From assembly GCA_944350315.1 (NCBI GenBank), contig CALVON010000033.1, forward strand, positions 1-46,217: 46,217 bases of DNA. Reading direction: 5' to 3'. The DNA comes from an uncultured Bacilli bacterium. GTDB lineage: Bacteria > Bacillota_I > Bacilli_A > RF39 > UBA660. Positions within the stretch are counted from its first letter, which is position 1, and each line of letters starts with the position of its first letter. Both the position numbers and the translations under genes were made by a program. The notes under the pieces are model-generated. The model was given only the letters and a program-made list of their open reading frames with translations, did not search any database and was not told where the DNA came from. This document shows, one piece after another, positions 8,296-16,254 of the stretch.

Positions 8296-8949
8296 ATGAA
8301 TATTTTGCTAGTGGAAGATAATCTGTCAATAATTAAGGGATTAGAATATGCGTTTTTAAAAAATAATTATAATTTTAGTTATAAGACTAATGTAAAAGAT
8401 ACAATTACTTATTTAAAAGATAATAGGCCTAATTTGATTATATTAGATGTTTCACTTCCTGATGGTAATGGTTTTGATTTATATGAAAATACAATTAAAT
8501 TATTAAGTATACCAACGATATTTTTAACAGCTAGAGACTGTGAAGATGATATTGTTAAGGGGTTAAATATAGGGGCTGAAGATTATATAACAAAGCCTTT
8601 TAGTAGTAAGGAATTACTTGCTAGGGTTAATAAAATATTAATGCGTTTTCAAAAGAAAAATATTATTAAGATTGATAATATTACATTTGATATTGATAAA
8701 ATGATATTATATAAAGATGGTCAAAAAGTAGATTTAACTTCACTTGAATTAAAACTTATAAATTTATTATTTACTAATGTAGATAAAGTTGTAACTAGAA
8801 GTATGATTCTTGATAAAATTTGGGAATGGACGGGAAATGATGTGGATGACCATACAATAACAGTATATTTTAAAAGAATAAGAGAAAAAGTTGGGGATAA
8901 TTTAATTACAACAATAAAGGGAATAGGTTATAGAGTAGATGAAAAATAA
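8296..8949 (+). CDS. OmpR-family response regulator
   Basis: A 217-residue regulator with an N-terminal receiver (acidic pocket ED at residues 7-8, phospho-acceptor D51 in LIILDVSLPDGNG, T in FLTARD, K in YITKPFS) and a C-terminal winged helix (from about residue 125, ending TTIKGIGYRVDEK). ATG at 8296 is preferred over GTG at 8287 because TAAGGAG covers that GTG. The stop overlaps the kinase start. It probably binds the GTAACTT repeats upstream of the ABC ATPase gene and controls that transporter. Confidence 0.88.
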   Translation: MNILLVEDNLSIIKGLEYAFLKNNYNFSYKTNVKDTITYLKDNRPNLIILDVSLPDGNGFDLYENTIKLLSIPTIFLTARDCEDDIVKGLNIGAEDYITKPFSSKELLARVNKILMRFQKKNIIKIDNITFDIDKMILYKDGQKVDLTSLELKLINLLFTNVDKVVTRSMILDKIWEWTGNDVDDHTITVYFKRIREKVGDNLITTIKGIGYRVDEK

Positions 8950-10135
8950 GATAGAATTAAAAAAGTATTTAATTATTACATTTATTATAACAATATGTTT
9001 ATTTATTTTGTTTTTTGTAATGAATATAATTGAATATCATAGATATACTGTTAATTTTAATAATAAGATAGAACAAGTTGTATCTTTATTGTTAGAAAAA
9101 TATCCTATGATAACAGAAGCAGAGATTATGGAATTATTAAATGATGATAAAGAAAGTAGTTTAGCTATTTTTGATAAGTATGGTATTGATTTGGATAGAG
9201 ATTCAATAATTATAAATAATGATAAAGATTTTGTACTTTTTATAATTATAAATATGGTTTATTTAATTTTTTTAGTAATAATACTTTTATTAATATTTTT
9301 AAAATATAATAGGAAAAAGGATAGAGAAATAGAAGATATTATAAATTATGTAGAACAAATTAATAAAAAAAATTATGAATTAAAGATAGATACAATTTCT
9401 GAAGATGAATTATCTATTTTAAAAAATGAAATATATAAGACAACGGTAATGTTAAAAGAAGCGGCGGAGAATTCTAATATAGATAAGATGAATTTAAAAA
9501 AATCTTTAGAAGATATATCTCATCAAATTAAGACTCCGTTAACGAGTATTTTAATAATGTTAGATAATTTAATAGATGATCCAGATATGGATATAGTGGT
9601 TAGAAATGAATTTATTAAAGATATTAAAAGAGAAGTTATGAATATTAATTTTTTTGTTCAAAATATTTTAAAATTATCGAAATTTGATGTTAATATGATT
9701 CATTTTATTAAGGAAAAAGTTGTTATTAAGAAAATTATTGATGAGTCAATAAAGAATGTTTCTTCTTTATGTGATTTAAAAAATATAAAAATAGATGTTA
9801 ATGGTGAAAGTGATATTTTGTTATATTGTGATTATAGGTGGGAAATTGAGGCAGTTACTAATATATTAAAAAATTGTGTAGAACATTCTGATAATGATTT
9901 AAAGATTGAAATTAATTTTAGCCAAAATAGTACTTATTGTCTATTAGAAATAAAAGATTTTGGAAGAGGAATATCAGATAAAGATCTACCACATATATTT
10001 GAAAGATTTTATAAAGGGGAAAAATCTTCCTTTGATAGTATAGGAATAGGGTTAGCACTTGCGAAGAAAATTATTGAGGAAGATAATGGAATCATTAGTG
10101 TTAATTCTAGTGATAGAGGGCATTGTTTACAATAA
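8939..10135 (+). CDS. Sensor histidine kinase, C-terminus frameshifted
   Basis: A 398-residue kinase with membrane segments at about 10-31 and 98-121 and a short extracellular loop of some 65 residues. The HisKA phospho-site is H195 in DISHQIKTPLTSI, and the ATPase domain has the N-box (NILKNCVEHS), DFGRGIS and GIGLALA. It overlaps the regulator gene by 11 bases. The last residues are odd: after SSDRG the frame reads HCLQ and stops. Restoring one base near 10120 would give SSDRG-T-LFTIKYFKV and a stop at 10150-10152, which is the normal final strand of this family. The kinase therefore seems to have lost about ten residues through a one-base deletion. Confidence 0.82.
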   Translation: MKNKIELKKYLIITFIITICLFILFFVMNIIEYHRYTVNFNNKIEQVVSLLLEKYPMITEAEIMELLNDDKESSLAIFDKYGIDLDRDSIIINNDKDFVLFIIINMVYLIFLVIILLLIFLKYNRKKDREIEDIINYVEQINKKNYELKIDTISEDELSILKNEIYKTTVMLKEAAENSNIDKMNLKKSLEDISHQIKTPLTSILIMLDNLIDDPDMDIVVRNEFIKDIKREVMNINFFVQNILKLSKFDVNMIHFIKEKVVIKKIIDESIKNVSSLCDLKNIKIDVNGESDILLYCDYRWEIEAVTNILKNCVEHSDNDLKIEINFSQNSTYCLLEIKDFGRGISDKDLPHIFERFYKGEKSSFDSIGIGLALAKKIIEEDNGIISVNSSDRGHCLQ

Positions 10136-10234
10136 AATATTTTAAAGTGTAATATGTTTTATGTTGTTGGTTTAAAAGCTTAAATACTGTGATATAATGA
10201 ATATGATAAAATCTTTATTTATAGAGGAGAGAAG

Positions 10235-11110
10235 ATGGAATTAGTTAAATTAGGAGAAAGAACATATTGTATTAAAAATAATACAAATATAGGGGTATAT
10301 TTAGTAAATGATAAGGATGTTTATTTAATAGATACTGGTATTGATAAGGATGCTGGAAGAAAAATATTAAAAATAATTAATGAAAATAATTTTAATGTAG
10401 TAGGAATAATTAATACACATTCAAATGCTGATCATATTGGGGGGAATGGGATAATTAGTGAAAGAACTGGAGCTAGTATTTTAAGTCATGGAATTGAGAA
10501 TGCATTTATGAAAGAGACTATTTTAGAACCATCTTTTTTGTATGGAGGATATCCTTTTAAAGAACTTAGAAATAAGTTTTTAATGGCTAAGAATAATAGT
10601 TTAGTTTTAGAGATAGAAGATAATTTACCTAGAGGATTAGAATATTTTCATCTAGGTGGTCACTTTTTTGATATGATAGGAATAAAAACTAGTGATAATG
10701 TTTATTTTTTAGGAGATTCTTTATTTAGTGAAGAGACAATAAATAAATATCATGTATTTTTTATATATGATGTTTCAGCATATTTAGAAACTTTAAATTA
10801 TTTAGATAGTATTAATGGGACATTTTTTGTTCCTTCACATGTTGAACCATTAAATAATATAAAAGAATTAATTGCTTTGAATAGAGAAAAAATTTATGAG
10901 ATAGAAAATACTTTGTTAGAAATATGCCAAAGTAGAAAGAAATTTGAAGATATTTTAAAAGAAATATTTGATAAATATCAGTTGATAATGAATACTAATC
11001 AATATGTATTAGTAGGTAGTACTATTAAATCGTATTTATCATGGATGAGGGATAATGAAAAGTTGGAGATAGAAATAGATAACAATTATATGTATTTTAA
11101 AACTATTTAG
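10235..11110 (+). CDS. Metallo-beta-lactamase-fold hydrolase
   Basis: A 291-residue protein starting with the typical MBL strand pattern (YCIKNNTNIGVYLV, VYLIDTGID). The metal motif reads THSNADHIGGN at residues 61-71, so the second histidine of the classic HxHxDH is an asparagine. The third-ligand region is LGGHFFDMIGI, the bridging aspartate is in FLGDSLF, and a last histidine is in VPSHVEP. The C-terminal part is helical and may be a regulatory or winged extension. Glyoxalase-II-like or other thioester/phosphodiester hydrolysis is possible, but the substrate is unknown. A TATAAT box lies at 10193-10198, and the SDR gene starts 14 bases after the stop. Confidence 0.78.
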   Translation: MELVKLGERTYCIKNNTNIGVYLVNDKDVYLIDTGIDKDAGRKILKIINENNFNVVGIINTHSNADHIGGNGIISERTGASILSHGIENAFMKETILEPSFLYGGYPFKELRNKFLMAKNNSLVLEIEDNLPRGLEYFHLGGHFFDMIGIKTSDNVYFLGDSLFSEETINKYHVFFIYDVSAYLETLNYLDSINGTFFVPSHVEPLNNIKELIALNREKIYEIENTLLEICQSRKKFEDILKEIFDKYQLIMNTNQYVLVGSTIKSYLSWMRDNEKLEIEIDNNYMYFKTI

Positions 11111-11124
11111 TATATGGAGGATAT

Positions 11125-12132
11125 ATGGAAAGAGTATATATAGTTACTGGGGCAAATGGTTTTTTAGGGAATAATGTTATTAGAAAGTTAGTAGATTTTA
11201 AAGATGAAATTAGAGCTTTAGTTTTACCAGATGATAAGTTAAAATCATTAGAGGGGTTAGATTGTAAGATATATTATGGCAATGTTCTTGATAAAAATAG
11301 TCTTGAGAATATTTTTGATGTTGATCCAGATAAAGAGGTAGTTGTTATTCATTTAGCAGCTATAGTTTATATTAAATCAAAATATAATAAAATGGTATAT
11401 GATGTAAATGTTAATGGTACTAAAAATATAATTGATAAAGTTTTAGAGAAAAATGGAAAATTAATATATGTAAGTAGTGTGCATGCAATAACTGAAAAAC
11501 CTAATAATGAAGTAATTACTGAAATAGATAAATTTGAACCGGATAAAGTAGTAGGATTATATGCTAAAACTAAGGCAGAAACTGCTAATTATGTAAAAAA
11601 AATGGTCAAAGAAAAAGGATTAAGAGCATGTATTCTTCATCCTTCAGGAATTATTGGGCCATATGATTTTGGAAGTACGCATTTAACACAGATGATTATT
11701 GATTTAGTAAATGGAAGACTCACTGCATGTGTGAAAGGGGGATATGATTTTGTAGATGTAAGAGATGTAGCGGATGGGGTAATTAGTGCTATTGATAAGG
11801 GAAGAGATGGCGAATGTTATATTTTAGCTAATAAATATTATACTGTGCATGAGTTGGTAGATATGATTAGTGAGGTAGCTAATAGAAAAAAAATAAAGAG
11901 TGTTTTACCTCTTTGGTTTGCTAAATTAACAGCTCCATTATCAGAACTATATTATAGTATTCTTAAACAACCACCATTATATACAAGTTATTCATTATAT
12001 ACTCTTAATACTAATGGTCATTTCTCTTCAGATAAAGCAAGAGAGGAACTTGGATATAAAAATAGAGATATGAAAGTAACTATAAAAGATACTTATGATT
12101 GGTTAAAGAATAATGGAAGAGTAAAAGAATAA
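11125..12132 (+). CDS. Extended SDR, NAD-dependent epimerase/dehydratase family
   Basis: A 335-residue protein. The dinucleotide motif TGANGFLGNNVI is at residues 8-19, VIHLAA follows near 78, the catalytic serine region is YVSSVHA and the tyrosine-lysine pair is YAKTK near residue 147. The C-terminal half is the substrate domain. The overall pattern is closest to dihydroflavonol-reductase-like or epimerase members acting on nucleotide sugars or steroid-like alcohols; I cannot tell which. It follows the MBL gene by 14 bases and is probably co-transcribed. Its stop directly abuts the stop of the convergent minus-strand gene. Confidence 0.82.
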   Translation: MERVYIVTGANGFLGNNVIRKLVDFKDEIRALVLPDDKLKSLEGLDCKIYYGNVLDKNSLENIFDVDPDKEVVVIHLAAIVYIKSKYNKMVYDVNVNGTKNIIDKVLEKNGKLIYVSSVHAITEKPNNEVITEIDKFEPDKVVGLYAKTKAETANYVKKMVKEKGLRACILHPSGIIGPYDFGSTHLTQMIIDLVNGRLTACVKGGYDFVDVRDVADGVISAIDKGRDGECYILANKYYTVHELVDMISEVANRKKIKSVLPLWFAKLTAPLSELYYSILKQPPLYTSYSLYTLNTNGHFSSDKAREELGYKNRDMKVTIKDTYDWLKNNGRVKE

Positions 12133-12972
12133 TTATTTATAATTTTTAATGACAGTTTGATGATGAGAATTTTTTTGATTAAAATAAAGATATTCAGGAA
12201 ATTCTTTTTTTAATGTTCTTTTTAATGAGCTGTCAATAATTTTTTCACTAGCAATAAAATATGATTTTCCTACCCCTAAAAGTGAATGTGATAAATCTTT
12301 ATATGTTAGTAAGAAATCTCTTAATCTTAATAATTCAGAGGGTACTAACTCATTAAAGTCATTATAAAGAATAGAACTAATATATTCTACTGGGGTATAA
12401 TGTTTTGGTAGTTGTTCAAATCTTTGTTCTGTGGATATTTTAATATTGGGAACAATAATTAAATAATTTTTATAGGGATTATTAGATAATTTTGTTATTT
12501 TGTCACCAGTACTAGTTATTTTGGCATATCCACCTTCAATAAAAAATGGTGCCTCATAGTTTACTAAAGAAGATATAAATTTAAGTTCACGAATAGAAAG
12601 ATTTGTTTTATATAGTGAATTTAATCCTTTTATAAAGTTAGCAATAATAGATCCTTTATCTCCTAATCCAGAATCAATAGGAATATTTTTTTTAATAATT
12701 ATAGTTATATTTTCTTTTGGAATATCAGTATAACTAAAAAATAATTGGTATGCTTTTAATAAATCATTATATAAGTAATCTTGAACTTCTTTAGAAGAAA
12801 TTATTGATAATTCAGATAATGAATTTGGCGATTTAAAGATTGTAAGATTATCATATAAATCGATAGTTTGATTAATTTCTTTTAAATAGTGAAGCTTTTT
12901 TTGTTCATTATAGCCAGTTACATTAAAAAATAAATTTATTCTAGCAGGACAACTGATGTCAATTGTAATCAT
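12133..12972 (-). CDS. IspE-like GHMP kinase, altered active site
   Basis: A 279-residue GHMP-family kinase most like 4-diphosphocytidyl-2-C-methyl-D-erythritol kinase, which acts in the MEP isoprenoid route. Matching landmarks are ARINLFFNVTG (IspE: KINLFL.V.G), the ID.YDNL segment, KKNIPIDSGLGDKGSI (IspE: GLGGGSSDAA), YEAPFFIEGG (IspE: ADVPFFL) and a late LGVGKSYF. Three expected features are changed: the start-motif lysine is R11, the catalytic aspartate before VPFF is E140, and the glycine-rich loop has lost two glycines. It may be a paralogue or an inactive copy. ATG at 12972 is chosen because an AAGGA site precedes it; a longer frame begins at 13005. It is the only clear minus-strand gene. 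Confidence 0.66.
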   Translation of the reverse strand: MITIDISCPARINLFFNVTGYNEQKKLHYLKEINQTIDLYDNLTIFKSPNSLSELSIISSKEVQDYLYNDLLKAYQLFFSYTDIPKENITIIIKKNIPIDSGLGDKGSIIANFIKGLNSLYKTNLSIRELKFISSLVNYEAPFFIEGGYAKITSTGDKITKLSNNPYKNYLIIVPNIKISTEQRFEQLPKHYTPVEYISSILYNDFNELVPSELLRLRDFLLTYKDLSHSLLGVGKSYFIASEKIIDSSLKRTLKKEFPEYLYFNQKNSHHQTVIKNYK

Positions 12973-13043
12973 TTTATTCCTTCTTTCGTTTATTGATTTT
13001 AGCATAAATTTTATTTTATTGCAAATATTATTTAATAAAGGAC

Positions 13044-13072
13044 TTGTGAAAATAAAAAATGTATGGTAATAT
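13044..13072 (+). promoter_or_regulatory. leuS promoter
   Basis: TTGTGA at 13044-13049, 17 bases, then TAATAT at 13067-13072, with an extended TG element before the -10. It immediately precedes the T-box leader. Confidence 0.65.
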
Positions 13073-13079
13073 ATTATTA

Positions 13080-13290
13080 GTTTTTTAAAGGCCGATAATA
13101 GAAGTAGTAATAAAAGGTATATATAAAGAGAGAATACGGATGGTGAAAGTATTTTATATTAATTTTATGAACTTGTCTATTTAGCTGATTAATTTCCGCA
13201 GAAATGCGTTAAAATTAGAGTGTATAACAGTAGTTATAAAATAAGGTGGTACCGCGGGTAATCTCGTCCTTATATTTATAACTTTTTTTA
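13080..13290 (+). promoter_or_regulatory. T-box leader of leuS (leucine)
   Basis: A tRNA-sensing transcription attenuator. Stem I contains AGTA near 13104, AGAGAGAA, and the distal GGTGAAAG. The specifier loop reads GAA followed by CTT at 13172-13174, a leucine codon. The antiterminator has the T-box core AAGGTGGTACCGCGG at 13243-13257, whose TGGT would pair with the ACCA end of uncharged tRNA. A competing terminator forms between 13232-13246 and 13268-13282 and is followed by seven T (13283-13289). Leucine starvation should therefore raise leuS expression. Confidence 0.9.
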
Positions 13291-13302
13291 TGGAGGAAAA
13301 AT

Positions 13303-16116
13303 ATGTATAATTTTACAAAAGTTGAAAAAAAATGGCAAAAGTATTGGGAAGAGAATAAAACATTTAATGCTGTTAATGGTAGTGAAAAGGAACCATATTA
13401 TGTATTAGTAGAATTTCCTTATCCATCTGGGTCAGGACTTCATGTTGGTCATGTTAGAAGTTATACGGCACAAGATGCATTAGCAAGAGTAAAAAGAATG
13501 CAAGGATATAATGTATTATTTCCAATGGGATGGGATGCTTTTGGTGCTCCAGCTGAACAATATGCAATAGCTAATCATATTCATCCTAAAGATGCCGTTA
13601 AAGAAAATATTAAAACATTTAAAAAACAAATGTTATCTCTTGGTTTTTCTTTTGATTGGGATAGAGAATTTTCGACGACAGATCCAGAATATTATAAATG
13701 GACACAATGGCAATTTTTGCAATTTTATAAGCATGGAATGGCTTATAAGGCTAAGACATTTGTTAATTGGTGTCCAAAGTGTTTGAGTGTATTATCAAAT
13801 GAGGATGCTGCGGGTGGAGTTTGTGAAAGATGTGGCACTAAGGTTATGCAAAAGGAAAAAGAGCAATGGATGCTTAGAATGAGTGATTATGCAGAAGATT
13901 TAATTAAAGGACTTGATGATACGAATTTTGCAGATAGAGTTAAGTTAGGACAAATTAACTGGATAGGTAAATCAATTGGTGCTGAGGTAGTATTTAAAAT
14001 AGATGGCTCTGATAAAGAATTTACAGTGTTTACCACTAGATGTGATACTTTATTTGGAGCAACTTACTGTGTACTAGCTCCTGAACATGAGTTAGTAGAT
14101 GTAATAACGACAAAAGAACATAAAGAAGAAGTTGAAAATTATAAGCAAGAGTGTATGCTAAAGAATGATTTAGAAAGAACAGAACTTAATAAAGATAAGA
14201 CTGGTGTGTTTACTGGAGCTTATGCAATTAATCCGGTAAATGGTAAAAAAATTCCAATTTATATAAGTGATTATGTCTTGGTTAGTTATGGAACTGGGGC
14301 AATAATGGCAGTTCCTGCACATGATGAAAGAGACTATGACTTTGCTAAAAAGTACAATATTCCAATAATTCAAGTTTTAGAAGAAGAAACGGGAAAACCT
14401 GTAGAAAACGAATTTAAAAAAGATTCAATCGTAGCAATATTGTATGATGAGAAAAATGATAAGTATTTAACTATAAATTGGCATAATATGGGTGGTAGAC
14501 TTTTTGTAGGAGGAACTATTAAGGAAGATGAGACTGCTTTAGATTGTGCTATTAGAGAAATTAAGGAAGAAACTGGATATAGTAATATAGAGTTAGTTAT
14601 GGAATTACCAAAAATAAATCATCATTATTATGCTTATAATAAGGATAAATATTTTAATATTGAATCAACAGGATTTTTATTTAAGTTATTAGATGATAAA
14701 AGAGAATGTCAAATTTTAGATGATGATGAAGAGTTTGATGTTGAATGGGTTGATGAGAAAACTATCAATAATGAAGTAAGTGATGCCCTACATAAAAAAA
14801 CTTATGAATATGCAAAAAAACCAGGTGCAATGGTAGGAGATGGTATTCATATTAATTCAGAATTTTTAAATGGGCTACATAAAGAAGAAGCTATAGATAA
14901 AATGTTAGAATTTTTAGAAGACAATAAATGTGGTAGAAAAAAAGTAAATTACAAGATGCGTGATTGGATTTTTTCAAGACAAAGGTTTTGGGGAGAGCCA
15001 ATACCAATGGTGTATTGCGAAAAGTGTGGATGGCAACCAATACCAGAATCAGAATTACCACTTGTACTTCCTGATGTAGCAGAATATGAGCCTACTGATA
15101 ATGGAGAGAGTCCACTTGCTAAGATTACTGATTGGGTAAATACTACTTGTCCAAAATGTGGTGGTAAAGCACGTAGAGAAACAGATACAATGCCAAACTG
15201 GGCAGGTTCTTCATGGTATTTTCTTCGTTATATGGATCCTCATAATGATAAAGAATTTGCTTCAATGGAGGCAATGAAGTATTGGAAGAGAGTAGATTGG
15301 TATAATGGAGGAATGGAACATACAGCAAGACATTTATTATATGCAAGATTCTGGGTACAATTTTTATATAATATTGGTCTAGTTCCTTCAAAAGAAATGA
15401 TTTGGACTAGAGTAAGTCATGGAATGGTTTTAGGATCAGATAATCAAAAGATGAGTAAGTCAAAGGGAAATGTTATTAATCCAGATGATATAGTAAGTGA
15501 TTATGGAGCTGATGTATTACGTGTATATGAGATGTTTATGGGAGATTATACGCAAGATGCTCCTTGGAGTACTGATTCACTTAAAGGATGTAAGAGATTT
15601 ATTGATAGAGTATATCGTTTAAAAAATAAACTTAATAATAATGAGGGTTACACTAGTAAATTAGAAGTTATTCAAAATAAGACTATTAAGGGAGTAACTT
15701 ATGATTTAGAGAGAATGGGTTATAATACATATATTTCTAAATTAATGATTTTGACTAACGCTTATGAAGAAGTTGATAGTATATCAAAAGATGATTATAG
15801 ATTATTATTGATATTACTTAATCCAGTAGCTCCACATATTACTGAAGAACTTAATGAAGAGATGGGTTATGATTTAATTTCATCTTGTAGTTGGCCAGTA
15901 AGTGATGATAGTAAACTAGTAGAAAATGAAAAAGAAATTGCTGTTCAAGTAAATGGTAAAGTTAGAGGAACAATTAACATTAAGATTGGCGAAGATGAAG
16001 ATAGTATTAAAAATAAAGCCTTGAGTTGTGAGAATGTAAAGAGACATTTAGAAGGGCTTACAGTAGTTAAAGTAATGGTTATTAAAAATAAGATAGTAAC
16101 AATTGTTGCTAAATAA
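13303..16116 (+). CDS. leuS: Leucyl-tRNA synthetase with an inserted Nudix domain
   Basis: A 937-residue class Ia synthetase that charges tRNA-Leu. HIGH is present as HVGH (about residue 48), the zinc-finger cysteines as CPKC and CERC (about 155-180), TTRCDTLFGATY and AVPAHDERDYDFA belong to the editing domain, and KMSKSKGN lies near residue 720. The anticodon-binding and C-terminal domains end the protein. Between IIQVLEEETGKP (about 360) and GAMVGDGIHINSEFLNG (about 507) there are some 130 extra residues carrying a full Nudix box at 404-426 (G404, E410, R418, E419, E422, E423, G425). Ordinary bacterial LeuRS is shorter and has only a short linker there. ATG at 13303 follows GGAGG and the T-box terminator. 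Confidence 0.96.
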   Translation: MYNFTKVEKKWQKYWEENKTFNAVNGSEKEPYYVLVEFPYPSGSGLHVGHVRSYTAQDALARVKRMQGYNVLFPMGWDAFGAPAEQYAIANHIHPKDAVKENIKTFKKQMLSLGFSFDWDREFSTTDPEYYKWTQWQFLQFYKHGMAYKAKTFVNWCPKCLSVLSNEDAAGGVCERCGTKVMQKEKEQWMLRMSDYAEDLIKGLDDTNFADRVKLGQINWIGKSIGAEVVFKIDGSDKEFTVFTTRCDTLFGATYCVLAPEHELVDVITTKEHKEEVENYKQECMLKNDLERTELNKDKTGVFTGAYAINPVNGKKIPIYISDYVLVSYGTGAIMAVPAHDERDYDFAKKYNIPIIQVLEEETGKPVENEFKKDSIVAILYDEKNDKYLTINWHNMGGRLFVGGTIKEDETALDCAIREIKEETGYSNIELVMELPKINHHYYAYNKDKYFNIESTGFLFKLLDDKRECQILDDDEEFDVEWVDEKTINNEVSDALHKKTYEYAKKPGAMVGDGIHINSEFLNGLHKEEAIDKMLEFLEDNKCGRKKVNYKMRDWIFSRQRFWGEPIPMVYCEKCGWQPIPESELPLVLPDVAEYEPTDNGESPLAKITDWVNTTCPKCGGKARRETDTMPNWAGSSWYFLRYMDPHNDKEFASMEAMKYWKRVDWYNGGMEHTARHLLYARFWVQFLYNIGLVPSKEMIWTRVSHGMVLGSDNQKMSKSKGNVINPDDIVSDYGADVLRVYEMFMGDYTQDAPWSTDSLKGCKRFIDRVYRLKNKLNNNEGYTSKLEVIQNKTIKGVTYDLERMGYNTYISKLMILTNAYEEVDSISKDDYRLLLILLNPVAPHITEELNEEMGYDLISSCSWPVSDDSKLVENEKEIAVQVNGKVRGTINIKIGEDEDSIKNKALSCENVKRHLEGLTVVKVMVIKNKIVTIVAK

Positions 16117-16147
16117 AAGTATCTATAGAAATGTAGATGCTTTTTTT
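16117..16147 (+). terminator. leuS terminator
   Basis: AAGTATCTA at 16117-16125 pairs with TAGATGCTT at 16134-16142 across an eight-base loop, with a T7 run. It begins right after the leuS stop. Confidence 0.75.
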
Positions 16148-16171
16148 ATGGGTAGATGCTTTTTTTATGGG
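16134..16171 (+). repeat. Perfect 19-base tandem duplication
   Basis: The terminator's right arm, T run and ATGGG (16134-16152) are repeated exactly at 16153-16171. The duplication gives two alternative 3' arms and two T7 runs for one left arm. Confidence 0.85.
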
Positions 16172-16177
16172 TAATTA

Positions 16178-16207
16178 TTGACAATGTTTATGTAGAATAG
16201 GTATAAT
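16178..16207 (+). promoter_or_regulatory. Consensus sigma-A promoter for the LRR gene
   Basis: TTGACA at 16178-16183, an 18-base spacer, and TATAAT at 16202-16207. Both hexamers are perfect. It lies 47 bases upstream of the ATG at 16255. Confidence 0.8.
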
Positions 16208-16254
16208 ACTATTAGTATATAGTAGATATGAGCAAGGATTGAGCGAGGATTTTT

